In this document: piece by piece, positions 33,525 through 40,936 of the stretch
Numbering within the stretch: the stretch's first letter is position 1
Layout: each line of letters starts with the position of its first letter
Assembly: GCA_930980855.1 (NCBI GenBank)
Contig: CAKNIZ010000016.1
Location: 1 to 40,936 of the forward strand
Reading direction: 5' to 3'
Source: an uncultured Clostridium sp.
GTDB lineage: Bacteria; Bacillota; Clostridia; TANB77; CAG-508
Length of the DNA stretch: 40,936 nt
The notes under the pieces: model-generated
What the model saw: the letters and a program-made list of their open reading frames with translations, nothing else
Database searches by the model: none
What the model was told of the DNA's origin: nothing
Position numbers and translations under genes: made by a program

Positions 33525-34541
33525 TTAATCCTCCTTTACTATTTGTTTTATTACTTCACATCTAGCAATTTCTTGATTTAATATTGACAATTTCTTACCA
33601 AGTCTTTTTTGAATATTTGCAGGTTTTGTGTATAGTATTAATTCTGACACTTTTTTATCTGTTAATTCTTTTATAATACCTAAATCTGTACCTAATTTAA
33701 CACTAGAAAGTAACTCTATTGACTCTTCTTCACTTAGTCTTTTTGCATTTGTTAAAATTCCATAATCTCTATATACTTTATCTTCTAATTTTATAGAGTT
33801 TTTAGACAAATATTTCCTTGCGACTCTTTCTTGTTCGATAATTTTTTGTGTTATCCAGTTCAAATTTTTAGCAATTTCTTTTTCCGTAATTCCTAATGTT
33901 TGATTATTAGATATTTGGTAAATGGCTCCTTCAGCTTTTGTTCCTTCTCCATAAACTCCTCTTACATTCATTCCCAATCCATTTACTACATTTAGAACTT
34001 TGCTTAAGTTTCCTGTCATTTCAAGACCCGGCAAATGTACAAGTGTAGAAACTTTTAAACCAGTTCCTACATTTGTTGGACATGCTGTTAAATATCCATA
34101 TTTTTGATGGTAACTATATGGTACTAATTCTTCTAGTTTTTCATCTATTTCTATTGCTAGATTTAATATGTTGTCTATATCTAAACCTGATGTAAATACT
34201 TGTAATTTTATGTGATCTTCTTCATTAATCATAATGCAGATATTTTCTTCATCATTTATTATTATAGCTGTATATGGTAATTTCGTTTTTGCAAAATCCG
34301 GACTTATCATATGTTTTTCAACTAGACTTTGTTTTGTTAATTCATCCATGTCTTGCATACTTAAAAATTTTAAATTATACCCTATTAAAGGTGTTATTTC
34401 TTTCATTTTATTATATATTTCTTTTAGTTCTTCTTCTGTTCCTTTTGTTTTAAAAGGATAACCTTTTATATTTCTTGATAATCTTACTCTTGAACTAAAT
34501 ATAACATCTGATTCTTTTCCATTTTGAACATACCAATTCAT
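33525..34541 (-). CDS. mcsB: Protein-arginine kinase McsB
   Basis: McsB phosphorylates arginines on CtsR and on proteins marked for ClpCP. The guanido-kinase fold shows SSRVRLSRNIKGYPF (16-30), the nucleotide-binding Arg and catalytic Glu region, and Cys154 in LTACPTNVGTGLKVSTLVHLPGL. Length is 338 residues, somewhat shorter than B. subtilis (363). The ATG overlaps the mcsA stop (TAATG), so translation is coupled with its activator McsA. Confidence 0.96.
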   Translation of the reverse strand: MNWYVQNGKESDVIFSSRVRLSRNIKGYPFKTKGTEEELKEIYNKMKEITPLIGYNLKFLSMQDMDELTKQSLVEKHMISPDFAKTKLPYTAIIINDEENICIMINEEDHIKLQVFTSGLDIDNILNLAIEIDEKLEELVPYSYHQKYGYLTACPTNVGTGLKVSTLVHLPGLEMTGNLSKVLNVVNGLGMNVRGVYGEGTKAEGAIYQISNNQTLGITEKEIAKNLNWITQKIIEQERVARKYLSKNSIKLEDKVYRDYGILTNAKRLSEEESIELLSSVKLGTDLGIIKELTDKKVSELILYTKPANIQKRLGKKLSILNQEIARCEVIKQIVKED

Positions 34542-35077
34542 TATTTATCAATCTCCTTTATCTTATCTCTTATTTTTGCTGCATCTTCATATCTTTCTTC
34601 TTTTACTGCTTTATCTAGTTGCTTTTGTAAGTCTTCTATTTCTTCTTGTTTTTTGTCTTTTTCTTGCTTTTTAGGTTTTACTTTTTGATTTAGTTCTTGG
34701 TTTGCGTTTTTTATACCTCTGCCAATATGTTTTGCTGTTCCATGTAAATTCTTTAAAAGTGAGTCTATTGGTCCTGAGAATGTATCATAACAGTCTGGAC
34801 ATCCAAATACTCCAAATCTTATGAAATCATCGTAAGTCATATTACATGTTTTGCATTTTACTGCATTTGTATTATAACTTGGTAAGATTGTCTCATTTTC
34901 TGCATAATCACTAAAGAAATCACCTAAAAAACTATTAAAATTGATTGGTATATCAATATTGTCCACACCTAATTTTCTTGCACAATCTGTACATAGTATA
35001 AGTTCTTTTTTTACTCCATTTATAATTTGTGTATATTTAAAATTTGCCTCGTTTTTTCCACAATTTTGACACAACAT
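34541..35077 (-). CDS. mcsA: McsA, zinc-finger activator of McsB
   Basis: A 178-residue adaptor. Four Cys pairs, CQNC (3-6), CTDC (about 29-32), CKTC (about 75-78) and CPDC (about 94-97), form two zinc sites. A UVR domain closes the protein (KQLDKAVKEERYEDAAKIRDKIKEI). McsA stimulates McsB and CtsR regulation. It lies 18 bases after ctsR, with AGGAGG before the ATG. Confidence 0.93.
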   Translation of the reverse strand: MLCQNCGKNEANFKYTQIINGVKKELILCTDCARKLGVDNIDIPINFNSFLGDFFSDYAENETILPSYNTNAVKCKTCNMTYDDFIRFGVFGCPDCYDTFSGPIDSLLKNLHGTAKHIGRGIKNANQELNQKVKPKKQEKDKKQEEIEDLQKQLDKAVKEERYEDAAKIRDKIKEIDK

Positions 35078-35095
35078 GTTAATTACCTCCTTAAT

Positions 35096-35539
35096 TTACA
35101 CTAAATTTATGAGCATGTTTTTGAATATTTTTGCTCTTATTTCATCTTTAGTTTCTTTTGGCAAAGTCAGTACTTTGTCACTTGTTGCTCCTTTTATTAG
35201 TCTTGCCTCTTTTTCATCTATAATGTCATAGTCCAAGAAATTTTTTACAAATATTTCTACTTCTTTAGCAGTTATTTTGTCTCCTATACTGTTTATAATA
35301 TGCATTAAATAATCGCTATGAGTTATATTTACTTTTTTGATTTTAATGCATCCTCCACCACCTCTTGTGCTTTCTACATAGTAGCCTTGCATTGGTGTAA
35401 ATCTTGTAGATATTACATAGTTTATTTGTGATGGAACGCAGTTAAAGTGTTCTGCTAAATCGTTTCTTTGTATTACTGCAAAATCATCATCTTCTAACAT
35501 TTCCTTAATAAAATCTTCTATTACATCTGATATTCTCAT
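35096..35539 (-). CDS. ctsR: Transcriptional repressor CtsR
   Basis: A dimeric heat-shock repressor of clp genes. The N-terminal winged helix has DVIEDFIKEML, NDLAEHFNCVPSQINYVISTRF and the glycine-rich wing STRGGGGCIKIKKV, the thermosensor. The C-terminal domain contains DEKEARLIKGATS, near the McsB target arginines. Length is 147 residues. It heads ctsR-mcsA-mcsB-clpC and is preceded by its own operator, so it autoregulates. Confidence 0.96.
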   Translation of the reverse strand: MRISDVIEDFIKEMLEDDDFAVIQRNDLAEHFNCVPSQINYVISTRFTPMQGYYVESTRGGGGCIKIKKVNITHSDYLMHIINSIGDKITAKEVEIFVKNFLDYDIIDEKEARLIKGATSDKVLTLPKETKDEIRAKIFKNMLINLV

Positions 35540-35573
35540 TTCCTCGCCTCTTTTTCTACATTTTTCGATTTTA

Positions 35574-35631
35574 TTTGACTTTGACTTTCTTTGACTTTTA
35601 ATAGTATATACCCTTTTACATAAAATGTCAA
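35574..35631 (-). promoter_or_regulatory. SigA promoter and CtsR operator of the ctsR operon
   Basis: On the minus strand TTGACA (35626-35631) and TATACT (35603-35608) are spaced by 17 bases. Just downstream AGTCAAAGAAAGTCAAA (35580-35596) matches the CtsR heptad operator RGTCAAANANRGTCAAA exactly. A third heptad, AGTCAAA, overlaps by one base at 35574-35580. Binding would cover the transcription start. Confidence 0.92.
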
Positions 35632-35715
35632 TACTTTTTTAGAAATATTTTTTTGTACTAAATTGTAAGCGTATGGCATATATATTTTATAAATCTATTT
35701 ATAAGGAGATGTCTT

Positions 35716-36342
35716 ATGGAAAATAATAATGAATCTTCTAAAGATGAATTTGTTAAGGTGGATTTAAAAGACGGTACTAAGAATTCAAAAGATTTTTTTA
35801 CATCTTTTTTCCAAAATCCTATTACTTTATTAAGAAACATAAGTAAATGTAAAAATTTCAAACTCTTTAATGTATCTCTGATAATACTTCTCATATGGCT
35901 TGTAATTACATTTATACATTCTTTATTTGATTATGGTAATTTGTATACGGGTATGACACATGCTTTAGTAATCATTAGAGACCTTACCATTCCAATATTA
36001 TCTATTGGATTTTTGTCACTAATAATTCACTGTATTAATCCAAATAAAGATGATGATTACAGATTAACTAATGCGGTAACTTCTGTTATTGTTTGTAAAA
36101 TTCCAATTATCTTTTCAAGCTTTTTATCTTTACTTTCTATTGTTAGTACTAACTTTTATTTTTTGTTATACCCTATAACAGATTTTTGCACTGCAATTAG
36201 TATAATTTTTACTTTCTTTGCTATTAAGTATTTATATAAAGAGAGTGAAGATGCCAAAAGTTTTAAAATGTTTTTAATTGTTGAAGCTGTATTTTATATT
36301 GTTTATTTATTTTTATCTTTTTTGGATATTTACTTAATATAA
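35716..36342 (+). CDS. Hypothetical polytopic membrane protein
   Basis: A 208-residue protein. A charged N-terminal region (about 1-48) leads to about five membrane segments (about 52-70, 83-105, 125-150, 158-172 and 185-205). The plan resembles Yip1-type proteins, but no motif confirms it. The ATG follows AAGGAGATG with good spacing. It is divergent from ctsR and not part of its operon. A weak promoter may lie near 35650-35690. Confidence 0.6.
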   Translation: MENNNESSKDEFVKVDLKDGTKNSKDFFTSFFQNPITLLRNISKCKNFKLFNVSLIILLIWLVITFIHSLFDYGNLYTGMTHALVIIRDLTIPILSIGFLSLIIHCINPNKDDDYRLTNAVTSVIVCKIPIIFSSFLSLLSIVSTNFYFLLYPITDFCTAISIIFTFFAIKYLYKESEDAKSFKMFLIVEAVFYIVYLFLSFLDIYLI

Positions 36343-36361
36343 ATAATTTCTCTCTTTTCTA

Positions 36362-36403
36362 TTGAAATATTTTACAATTAAATATATAATGTAGTTGTAA
36401 AAT
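36362..36403 (+). promoter_or_regulatory. SigA promoter of hpf with flanking inverted repeat
   Basis: TTGAAA (36362-36367) and consensus TATAAT (36385-36390) are spaced by 17 bases. ATTTTACAA (36369-36377) and TTGTAAAAT (36395-36403) form a 9-base inverted repeat around the -10, a possible operator of unknown regulator. Confidence 0.65.
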
Positions 36404-36428
36404 CTTTTTAATAGAAAGGAGAATTTTT

Positions 36429-36959
36429 ATGAATTTAAACATAACAGGAAAAGATTTTGAATTAACTGATTCTATTAAATCATATATTAACGAAAAAGTT
36501 AGTAAATTAGAAAAATATTTTGGAAGTGATTTTGAAGCTGTTGCAACATTAAAAATTGAAGGAAATAACCAAGTTGCTGAAATCAGAGTAAACATTGCTG
36601 GTGAAACTTTCAAAGCAGCAACTGCAAGCAAAGATTTATATGCTTCTATTGATAAAGATATTGAAATATTAGAAGGACAAATAAGAAAAAGTAAAACTAA
36701 AAAAGATAAACAAAATATGGTTGAGACAATAAGAATGAATAATCAAGTGAATTCTGAAACTTCTTCTGAAGAAGGAGAGATAATTAAAACTATTTATTAT
36801 AGTATTAAACCTCTTACTCCAGAAGATGCAAAATTAATTTTAGAAGAAGATGTAAAAAATAAATTTTTACCATTTATAAACGTAGAAACAAACAAAGTTA
36901 ATGTTATATACAAATTAAAAGACGGAAAAAACTTCGGTATATTAGAGCCAGAAGATTAA
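36429..36959 (+). CDS. hpf: Long-form ribosome hibernation promoting factor HPF
   Basis: HPF binds the 30S decoding site and drives 100S dimers in stationary phase. The N-terminal S30AE domain (1-100) starts MNLNITGKDFELTDSIKSYI and contains KLEKYFG. A linker precedes the C-terminal dimerisation domain (about 115-172, IIKTIYYSIKPLTPEDAKLI onward, then NKVNVIYKLKDGKNFGILEP). At 176 residues it is the long form of Bacillota. The ATG follows AAAGGAG, and a terminator follows. Confidence 0.95.
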   Translation: MNLNITGKDFELTDSIKSYINEKVSKLEKYFGSDFEAVATLKIEGNNQVAEIRVNIAGETFKAATASKDLYASIDKDIEILEGQIRKSKTKKDKQNMVETIRMNNQVNSETSSEEGEIIKTIYYSIKPLTPEDAKLILEEDVKNKFLPFINVETNKVNVIYKLKDGKNFGILEPED

Positions 36960-36964
36960 TATTC

Positions 36965-36993
36965 AAAGGGGAGATTGTATCTCTCCTTTTTTA
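36965..36993 (+). terminator. Terminator after hpf
   Basis: AAAGGGGAGAT (36965-36975) pairs with ATCTCTCCTTT (36979-36989) with one G-U pair, followed by T residues. It begins five bases past the stop. Confidence 0.85.
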
Positions 36994-37026
36994 TGTGCAA
37001 AATAAAATTTTACGAGGAGTGATATT

Positions 37027-38466
37027 ATGAAAAAATATGATGTTATTGTGGTTGGTATGGGACCCAGTTCTGTATTCTTAGCTTATGAACTTGTTAAAAA
37101 TAAAAAAGCCAACAATATTTTATTAATTGAAGAGGGAAAAAGTGTAAGAAAACGTGTATGCCCTATTGAAAAAACTGGCAAGTGTATAAAGTGTAAGCCT
37201 TTTTGCAATATTACAAGTGGTTTTTCTGGAGCTGGCGCTTTTTCTGATGGAAAACTTTCTTTATATAATCCTGATGATGATGATATTTATATTGGTGGAG
37301 AGTTACATGAATACATTGGAGTTCCTCAAACTAAAAAATTAATTGACTATACTGATAAAATCTATCTTGATTTTGGAGCTGACACTCATTTAAAAGGTAC
37401 AGAGTATAAAGATGAAGTAAAGAAAATTTATGATAAAGCTAAAAAGGAAAATATTAATTTAATTAGTATTCCTATTCGCCATTTAGGCACTGAGAAAAGT
37501 CATGAACTATATGGCTTACTTGAAGATTTTTTAATAGAAAATAATGTTACTTTGCTATTTGAAACTATAGTCTCTGACCTTATTATAGAGAATAATCAAG
37601 TACTTGGTGTTAGAACTAAAGCATCTAAATATATTGATGATGATGTAGAGTTGGAAGATATTTATGCAGATAATGTTGTCATTGCTGTTGGAAGAAAAGG
37701 TGCAAATTGGTTAACAAGTATGTGTTATAAGCATTCTATTAGAACAAAGCCTGGTATTGTTGACATTGGTGTTAGATATGAACTTCCAGATGAAGTTATG
37801 AAAAACATTAACAAATATATGTATGAAGGAAAATTTATTGGTAAACCTGAACCTTTTAGAGACAAGGTAAGGACTTTTTGCCAAAATCCAAGTGGTTTTG
37901 TTTCTACCGAGGTATATGATAATAACCTAACTTTAGTTAATGGACATTCTTATAAAGATAAGAAAAGTACTAATACTAATTTGGCTCTTTTGGTGTCTCA
38001 TCACTTTAATTATCCTTTTAATAAGCCAATTGAGTATGGTAGAAATGTTGCTAAAAATTTAAATGAGCTAGGTAATGGAAATGTAGTTGTGCAAAGACTT
38101 GGAGATATATACAGAGGCAAAAGAACATGGCAGGAAGAACTAGAACAAAATTCTGTTGTTCCAACCTTAAAAGCTGCTGTTGCAGGGGATATTACTTTTG
38201 CTCTTGGTTATAGAACTATGACTGATATTCTTCAATTTATTAGAGCTATGGATAAAGTAATTGAAGGTTTTGCTGATCCTAATAATTTATTATATGGCCC
38301 TGAAATTAAATTTTATAGTAATAAACTTGATATTAATAGTAATTTTGAAACCAGTGTTAAAAACTTATATTCTATTGGAGATGGTGGTGGATTAACTAGA
38401 GGGCTTATGATGGCTTCTTGTTCTGGTGTTTACCTTGCTAGAGTTCTTACTGAAAAAATAAACTAA
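37027..38466 (+). CDS. FAD-dependent oxidoreductase (COG2509 type)
   Basis: A 479-residue cytosolic flavoprotein. The Rossmann loop is VIVVGMGPSSVFLAYEL (5-21). A Cys-rich segment follows (CPIEKTGKCIKCKPFCNI, about 47-64), then GFSGAGAFSDGKLSL. Late motifs are AVAGDITFALGYRTM and a final LYSIGDGGGLTRGLMMASCSG that binds FAD. The family is conserved in Clostridia and Bacteroidetes with no firmly defined substrate; the CxxC-type cluster may hold metal or disulfides. ATG follows GAGGAG. It is followed by a perfect 14-bp terminator. Confidence 0.85.
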   Translation: MKKYDVIVVGMGPSSVFLAYELVKNKKANNILLIEEGKSVRKRVCPIEKTGKCIKCKPFCNITSGFSGAGAFSDGKLSLYNPDDDDIYIGGELHEYIGVPQTKKLIDYTDKIYLDFGADTHLKGTEYKDEVKKIYDKAKKENINLISIPIRHLGTEKSHELYGLLEDFLIENNVTLLFETIVSDLIIENNQVLGVRTKASKYIDDDVELEDIYADNVVIAVGRKGANWLTSMCYKHSIRTKPGIVDIGVRYELPDEVMKNINKYMYEGKFIGKPEPFRDKVRTFCQNPSGFVSTEVYDNNLTLVNGHSYKDKKSTNTNLALLVSHHFNYPFNKPIEYGRNVAKNLNELGNGNVVVQRLGDIYRGKRTWQEELEQNSVVPTLKAAVAGDITFALGYRTMTDILQFIRAMDKVIEGFADPNNLLYGPEIKFYSNKLDINSNFETSVKNLYSIGDGGGLTRGLMMASCSGVYLARVLTEKIN

Positions 38467-38500
38467 AAATGAACCTAAATACATTTTAGGTTCATTTTTA
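38466..38500 (+). terminator. Terminator after the FAD oxidoreductase, probably bidirectional
   Basis: Arms 38466-38479 and 38485-38498 are perfect 14-base complements with a five-base loop and flanking A and T runs on each side, so it may also terminate rpsT from the other strand. Confidence 0.85.
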
Positions 38501-38537
38501 TCTCTTATTTATAAATAATTTCGAAATTATTTAGTTA

Positions 38538-38924
38538 TTATTCTGCTTTTTTAGTTGTTTTCTTTGTTGTGGTTGTTTTCTTTGTTGTTTTTTTTGGAGC
38601 TTCTGCTTTTTCTTCAGCAGCCACTTCAGTTTTTTCAGCTTTTTTAGCTACAGCTTTTTTTGGTTCTGCTTTTACAGCTAATTTGCTTTCTAATCTTGAT
38701 TTTTTTCTTGAAGCTGCATTTTTAGAAATAACTCCTTTTGTACAAGCACTATCTATTTTACTTTTAGCTAAAGATAATAGTTCGACAGCTTCTTTTTCTC
38801 CCTTAGAGTTAGCTTCTTCATATTTCTTTATTGCTGTTTTATATGCTGATTTTATCATATTATTTCTTTTTGTTTTTGTTTCTGCAACTTTTACTCTCTT
38901 TATAGCTGATTTTATATTTGGCAT
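38538..38924 (-). CDS. rpsT: 30S ribosomal protein S20 with long basic tail
   Basis: S20 binds 16S rRNA early in 30S assembly. The N-terminus [20 protein letters not shown] and the helices through [20 protein letters not shown] are typical. S20 is usually about 85-90 residues; here 128, because a tail of about 40 residues rich in Lys, Ala, Thr and Glu follows ([20 protein letters not shown], then repeats of KKTTKKTT). ATG at 38924 is chosen since AGGGAGGT lies seven to eight bases upstream and gives the canonical N-terminus; an earlier in-frame GTG at 38933 falls in that site. Confidence 0.93.
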   Translation of the reverse strand: MPNIKSAIKRVKVAETKTKRNNMIKSAYKTAIKKYEEANSKGEKEAVELLSLAKSKIDSACTKGVISKNAASRKKSRLESKLAVKAEPKKAVAKKAEKTEVAAEEKAEAPKKTTKKTTTTKKTTKKAE

Positions 38925-38966
38925 GTTTTGCACCTCCCTCTAATGTATTAGACTATAACATATGAT

Positions 38967-38995
38967 ATTATATCATGTTTTTTCCCTTATGGCAA
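38967..38995 (-). promoter_or_regulatory. SigA promoter of rpsT
   Basis: On the minus strand TTGCCA (38990-38995) and consensus TATAAT (38967-38972) are spaced by 17 bases, about 43 bases before the start. Confidence 0.7.
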
Positions 38996-39025
38996 GTATT
39001 TCCGATGAAAAAATTTTACTCCATG

Positions 39026-39064
39026 TAAAAAGAAGATACTAATATGTAATTAGCACCTTCTTCT
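39026..39064 (-). terminator. Terminator after the SASP gene
   Basis: Segments 39031-39043 and 39049-39062 pair over 13-14 bases with two G-U pairs. On the minus strand TTTTT follows. It lies about 40 bases after the SASP stop. Confidence 0.7.
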
Positions 39065-39104
39065 TTATTATTTTTTAAAATTCACAAAGTTAAGTTTAAT
39101 ATAA

Positions 39105-39305
39105 CTATTTGTTAGCTAATTGAGATTCAGCTTGTTGAATCATTTTCTTAACCATGTTTCCACCTATTCTACCAGCATCTCTTGCAGATATATTTCCATT
39201 GTATCCATCTTTTAAAGATACTCCAACTTCATTAGCTACTTCATATTTAAATTTGTTAAGAGCGTCTGTAGCTTCTGGAACTGCTTTGTAATTACTGTTA
39301 TTCAT
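39105..39305 (-). CDS. Alpha/beta-type small acid-soluble spore protein
   Basis: A 66-residue DNA-binding spore protein that coats forespore DNA. It has the family motifs: ALNKFKYEVANEVGV with the GPR protease cut site after the Glu in KYEVANE, and GYNGNISARDAGRIGGNMVKKMI. ATG follows AGGAGGTG. A candidate SigG promoter lies upstream, which ties it to the sigG gene at the other end of the window. Confidence 0.95.
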   Translation of the reverse strand: MNNSNYKAVPEATDALNKFKYEVANEVGVSLKDGYNGNISARDAGRIGGNMVKKMIQQAESQLANK

Positions 39306-39359
39306 TAAGTTTCACCTCCTAAAAGTTTTTAATTGAAAAGTGATTTCCTTTTCACTATA

Positions 39360-39388
39360 TAGGATGTACATATATTCAGTTTTTAAAC
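39360..39388 (-). promoter_or_regulatory. Candidate SigG promoter of the SASP gene
   Basis: On the minus strand GTTTA (39384-39388) is one base off the SigG -35 GHATR, and CATCCTA (39360-39366) fits the -10 CATXHTA exactly, with a 17-base spacer. SASP genes are classic SigG targets. An inverted repeat (TGAAAAG/CTTTTCA, about 39334-39354) lies in the leader. Confidence 0.6.
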
Positions 39389-39409
39389 TGGTATTTATAG
39401 GAAATTTTT

Positions 39410-39427
39410 TCGAAAAAGGTCCGTCCC
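39410..39427. repeat. Half copy of the GGGACGGTCC REP-like element
   Basis: TCGAAAAAGGTCCGTCCC matches the right arm of the 1249-1349 palindrome except for one base (GGTCC for GGACC). There is no second arm nearby. It lies between the SASP promoter and the gatB stop. Confidence 0.65.
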
Positions 39428-39437
39428 AAATTAAAAA

Positions 39438-40877
39438 TTATTTTTTTAATTCTTCTATAAACATCTCGTTAAGCATTTTTGGATTTGCTTTCCCTTTTGT
39501 CTGTTTCATTGCTTGTCCTACTAAATATCCTAATGCTCTGTCTTTTCCAGCTTTATAGTCTAAAACAGATTGCCCATTTTCTGCTAGTACTTTTAGTACT
39601 ACTTCTTTTATTTGAGATTCGTCTGAAATTTGTACCCAACCTTTTTCCTCTATAATTTTATTTGGGTCTCTTGGGTTTTCAAATAGTTCATCTAATACTT
39701 TTTTTGCAATGCTTGAACTGATTGTTCCTTTATCTATTAATTTTACAAGTTCAGCAAGCTCTTTTGCACTAAATGGTATTTGTTCTGGGTCTTCTTCTTT
39801 TTCATTTAATATTCTTGCAATATCTGAATTTATCCAATTACATACTGCTTTATAATTTCCAGATATTTTTCCCGCTTCTTCAAATAAATCAGATAAGAAT
39901 TTTGAAGATGTTATACTATTACTATCTTTTTCAGAAAGACCGATTTCATTCATATATCTTTCTTTTCTTGATTCAGGCATTTCTGGTAATTCTTTTCGAA
40001 TATTTTCAATATATTCATCAGATAATTTAATTACTCCTAAATCTGGTTCTGGGAAATATCTATAGTCCTCTGAATCTTCTTTATTTCTCATTGAAAATGT
40101 TCTACCTTCTAAATCGTCCCATCTAAGAGTTTCTTGAGTAATTGTATTTCCTCTTTCTAATTCATCTATTTGTCTATCTCTTTCATATTCTATTGCTCTT
40201 GTAATTGATTTAAAGGAGTTCATATTTTTCATCTCTGTACGCGTACCAAAAGGTTCTCCTTTTTTATGAACAGAAACGTTAACATCGGCTCTTAGTGAAC
40301 CTTCTTGCATTTTACAATCTGATACATCAATATATTGAAGAATAGATTTTAATTTTTTCAAATATCTATCTGCTTCTCCTACTGACCTTATATCTGGTTC
40401 TGATACTATTTCTATCAGTGGAACTCCTGACCTATTTAAGTCTACCAAACTTCCTGTGCCAAATTCATTATGATTTAGTTTTCCTGCATCTTCTTCTATA
40501 TGAATTCTTAATATTCTAACTTTTTTTGGATTTCCATCATCATCTTCTATTTCTATATATCCGTGATTGCACAATGGTTTATCTGCTTGAGATATTTGAT
40601 ATGATTTTGGAAGGTCTGGATAGAAATAATTTTTTCTATCATTCCTACTGTCTTTTGATATTTCACAATTTGTGGCTAAGCCTGCTTTTACTGCATATTC
40701 TACAACTTTTTCATTAAGTACTGGAAGCGCTCCTGGTAGTGCCATACATACTGGACAAATTTGTGTATTTGGTTCTGCTCCAAAGTCTGTTTTACATGAG
40801 CAGAATATTTTTGTTTTTGTTGAAAGTTCAGCATGAACTTCTAGTCCTATTATTACTTCGTAATCTTCTCTTGCCAT
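39438..40877 (-). CDS. gatB: Aspartyl/glutamyl-tRNA amidotransferase subunit B
   Basis: GatB, with GatA and GatC, converts Glu-tRNA(Gln) or Asp-tRNA(Asn) to the amide form. The N-terminal part has YEVIIGLEVHAELSTKTKIFC, two Cys pairs of the zinc site (FCSC, and CPVC near 39), ALPGALPVLNE and KNYFYPDLPKSYQISQ. GSLRADVNVSVHKKGE and TRTEMKNMNSFKSI are conserved. The C-terminal YqeY-like tail ends GQAMKQTKGKANPKMLNEMF. Length is 479 residues. gatA would lie past the right edge. The ATG has no good ribosome site at normal spacing. Confidence 0.97.
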   Translation of the reverse strand: MAREDYEVIIGLEVHAELSTKTKIFCSCKTDFGAEPNTQICPVCMALPGALPVLNEKVVEYAVKAGLATNCEISKDSRNDRKNYFYPDLPKSYQISQADKPLCNHGYIEIEDDDGNPKKVRILRIHIEEDAGKLNHNEFGTGSLVDLNRSGVPLIEIVSEPDIRSVGEADRYLKKLKSILQYIDVSDCKMQEGSLRADVNVSVHKKGEPFGTRTEMKNMNSFKSITRAIEYERDRQIDELERGNTITQETLRWDDLEGRTFSMRNKEDSEDYRYFPEPDLGVIKLSDEYIENIRKELPEMPESRKERYMNEIGLSEKDSNSITSSKFLSDLFEEAGKISGNYKAVCNWINSDIARILNEKEEDPEQIPFSAKELAELVKLIDKGTISSSIAKKVLDELFENPRDPNKIIEEKGWVQISDESQIKEVVLKVLAENGQSVLDYKAGKDRALGYLVGQAMKQTKGKANPKMLNEMFIEELKK

Positions 40878-40936
40878 ATTCTACTTGTATGATATATTTA
40901 ATAACTTAAATAACCATACACTCCTTTCTTTAAATT
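40878..40936 (-). other. gatB leader with a strong ribosome site before a three-codon frame
   Basis: On the minus strand AAAGGAG (about 40922-40928) precedes ATG GTT ATT TAA, which is out of frame with gatB and ends about 35 bases before its start. Only weak AAGTAG lies near the gatB ATG. This may be a minimal leader peptide or the remnant of an upstream junction; the window ends here. Confidence 0.3.

Overview
The window is a 40.9 kb piece of an AT-rich (roughly 30% GC or less), endospore-forming member of the Clostridia/Bacillota, probably an uncultured gut-type lineage. Evidence for this is the sporulation set (sigG, sigE, spoIIGA, an alpha/beta-type SASP, a GerS-like protein), Gram-positive cell-division and wall genes, Clp/McsAB/CtsR proteostasis, near-consensus SigA promoters, AGGAGG ribosome sites and several TTG starts. 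No tRNA, rRNA, CRISPR array, transposase or intact prophage was recognised.

Layout. 1-1350: sigG and ylmC on the plus strand, facing sigE-spoIIGA on the minus strand across a large palindrome. 2018-9760 (minus): a division and wall region read in the order murA, divIB/ftsQ, two DUF881 genes with sbp, ftsA, ftsZ, spoIIGA, sigE. 10020-14195 (minus): smc behind a nucleosidase gene. 14337-15275 (plus): an HD-GYP protein. 15431-21056 (minus): a wall-anchored fibro-slime/MucBP adhesin, mazF, a GerS-like protein, dusB and rodA. 21065-24971 (minus): minE, minD, a two-OB-fold ssb, two small membrane proteins and murI. 25149-30859 is the accessory part: a lone gene of higher GC, a Cys-rich CarboxypepD_reg-like protein, a 46-residue protein, two half-size TSUP transporters, a BRO/DinD-like gene with its own operator, a DtxR-family regulator, and a SUMF1-like gene broken by one in-frame stop. 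31094-35539 (minus): ctsR-mcsA-mcsB-clpC under a clear CtsR operator. 35716-40936: a membrane protein, hpf, an FAD oxidoreductase, rpsT with a long basic tail, a SASP and gatB.

The most unusual signal is a dispersed family of long palindromic elements (9828-9977, 18799-18917, 22531-22624, 30976-31065, with a looser relative at 15301-15394). They have AT-rich arms that differ between copies but stay self-complementary, and a GC-rich core with fixed motifs (GTTCCGCG, TTGGAG, CGAC, AAGGAAC) separated by hairpins whose sequences change while pairing is kept. Each lies 20-50 bases past the stop codon of a minus-strand gene. This pattern fits a structured RNA or terminator-like mobile repeat. A second unusual pattern is an inverted repeat that places the Shine-Dalgarno in a loop and the start codon in a stem, seen at murA and at the Cys-rich protein gene. 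A third repeat type (core GGGACGGTCC) sits exactly where the sigG-ylmC block appears inverted relative to the usual spoIIGA-sigE-sigG order.

Functionally, most of the window links vegetative division (FtsA/FtsZ/MinDE/MurA/RodA/FtsQ) with sporulation. Candidate Spo0A boxes lie upstream of ftsA, and spoIIGA-sigE has a separate promoter behind the ftsZ terminator.
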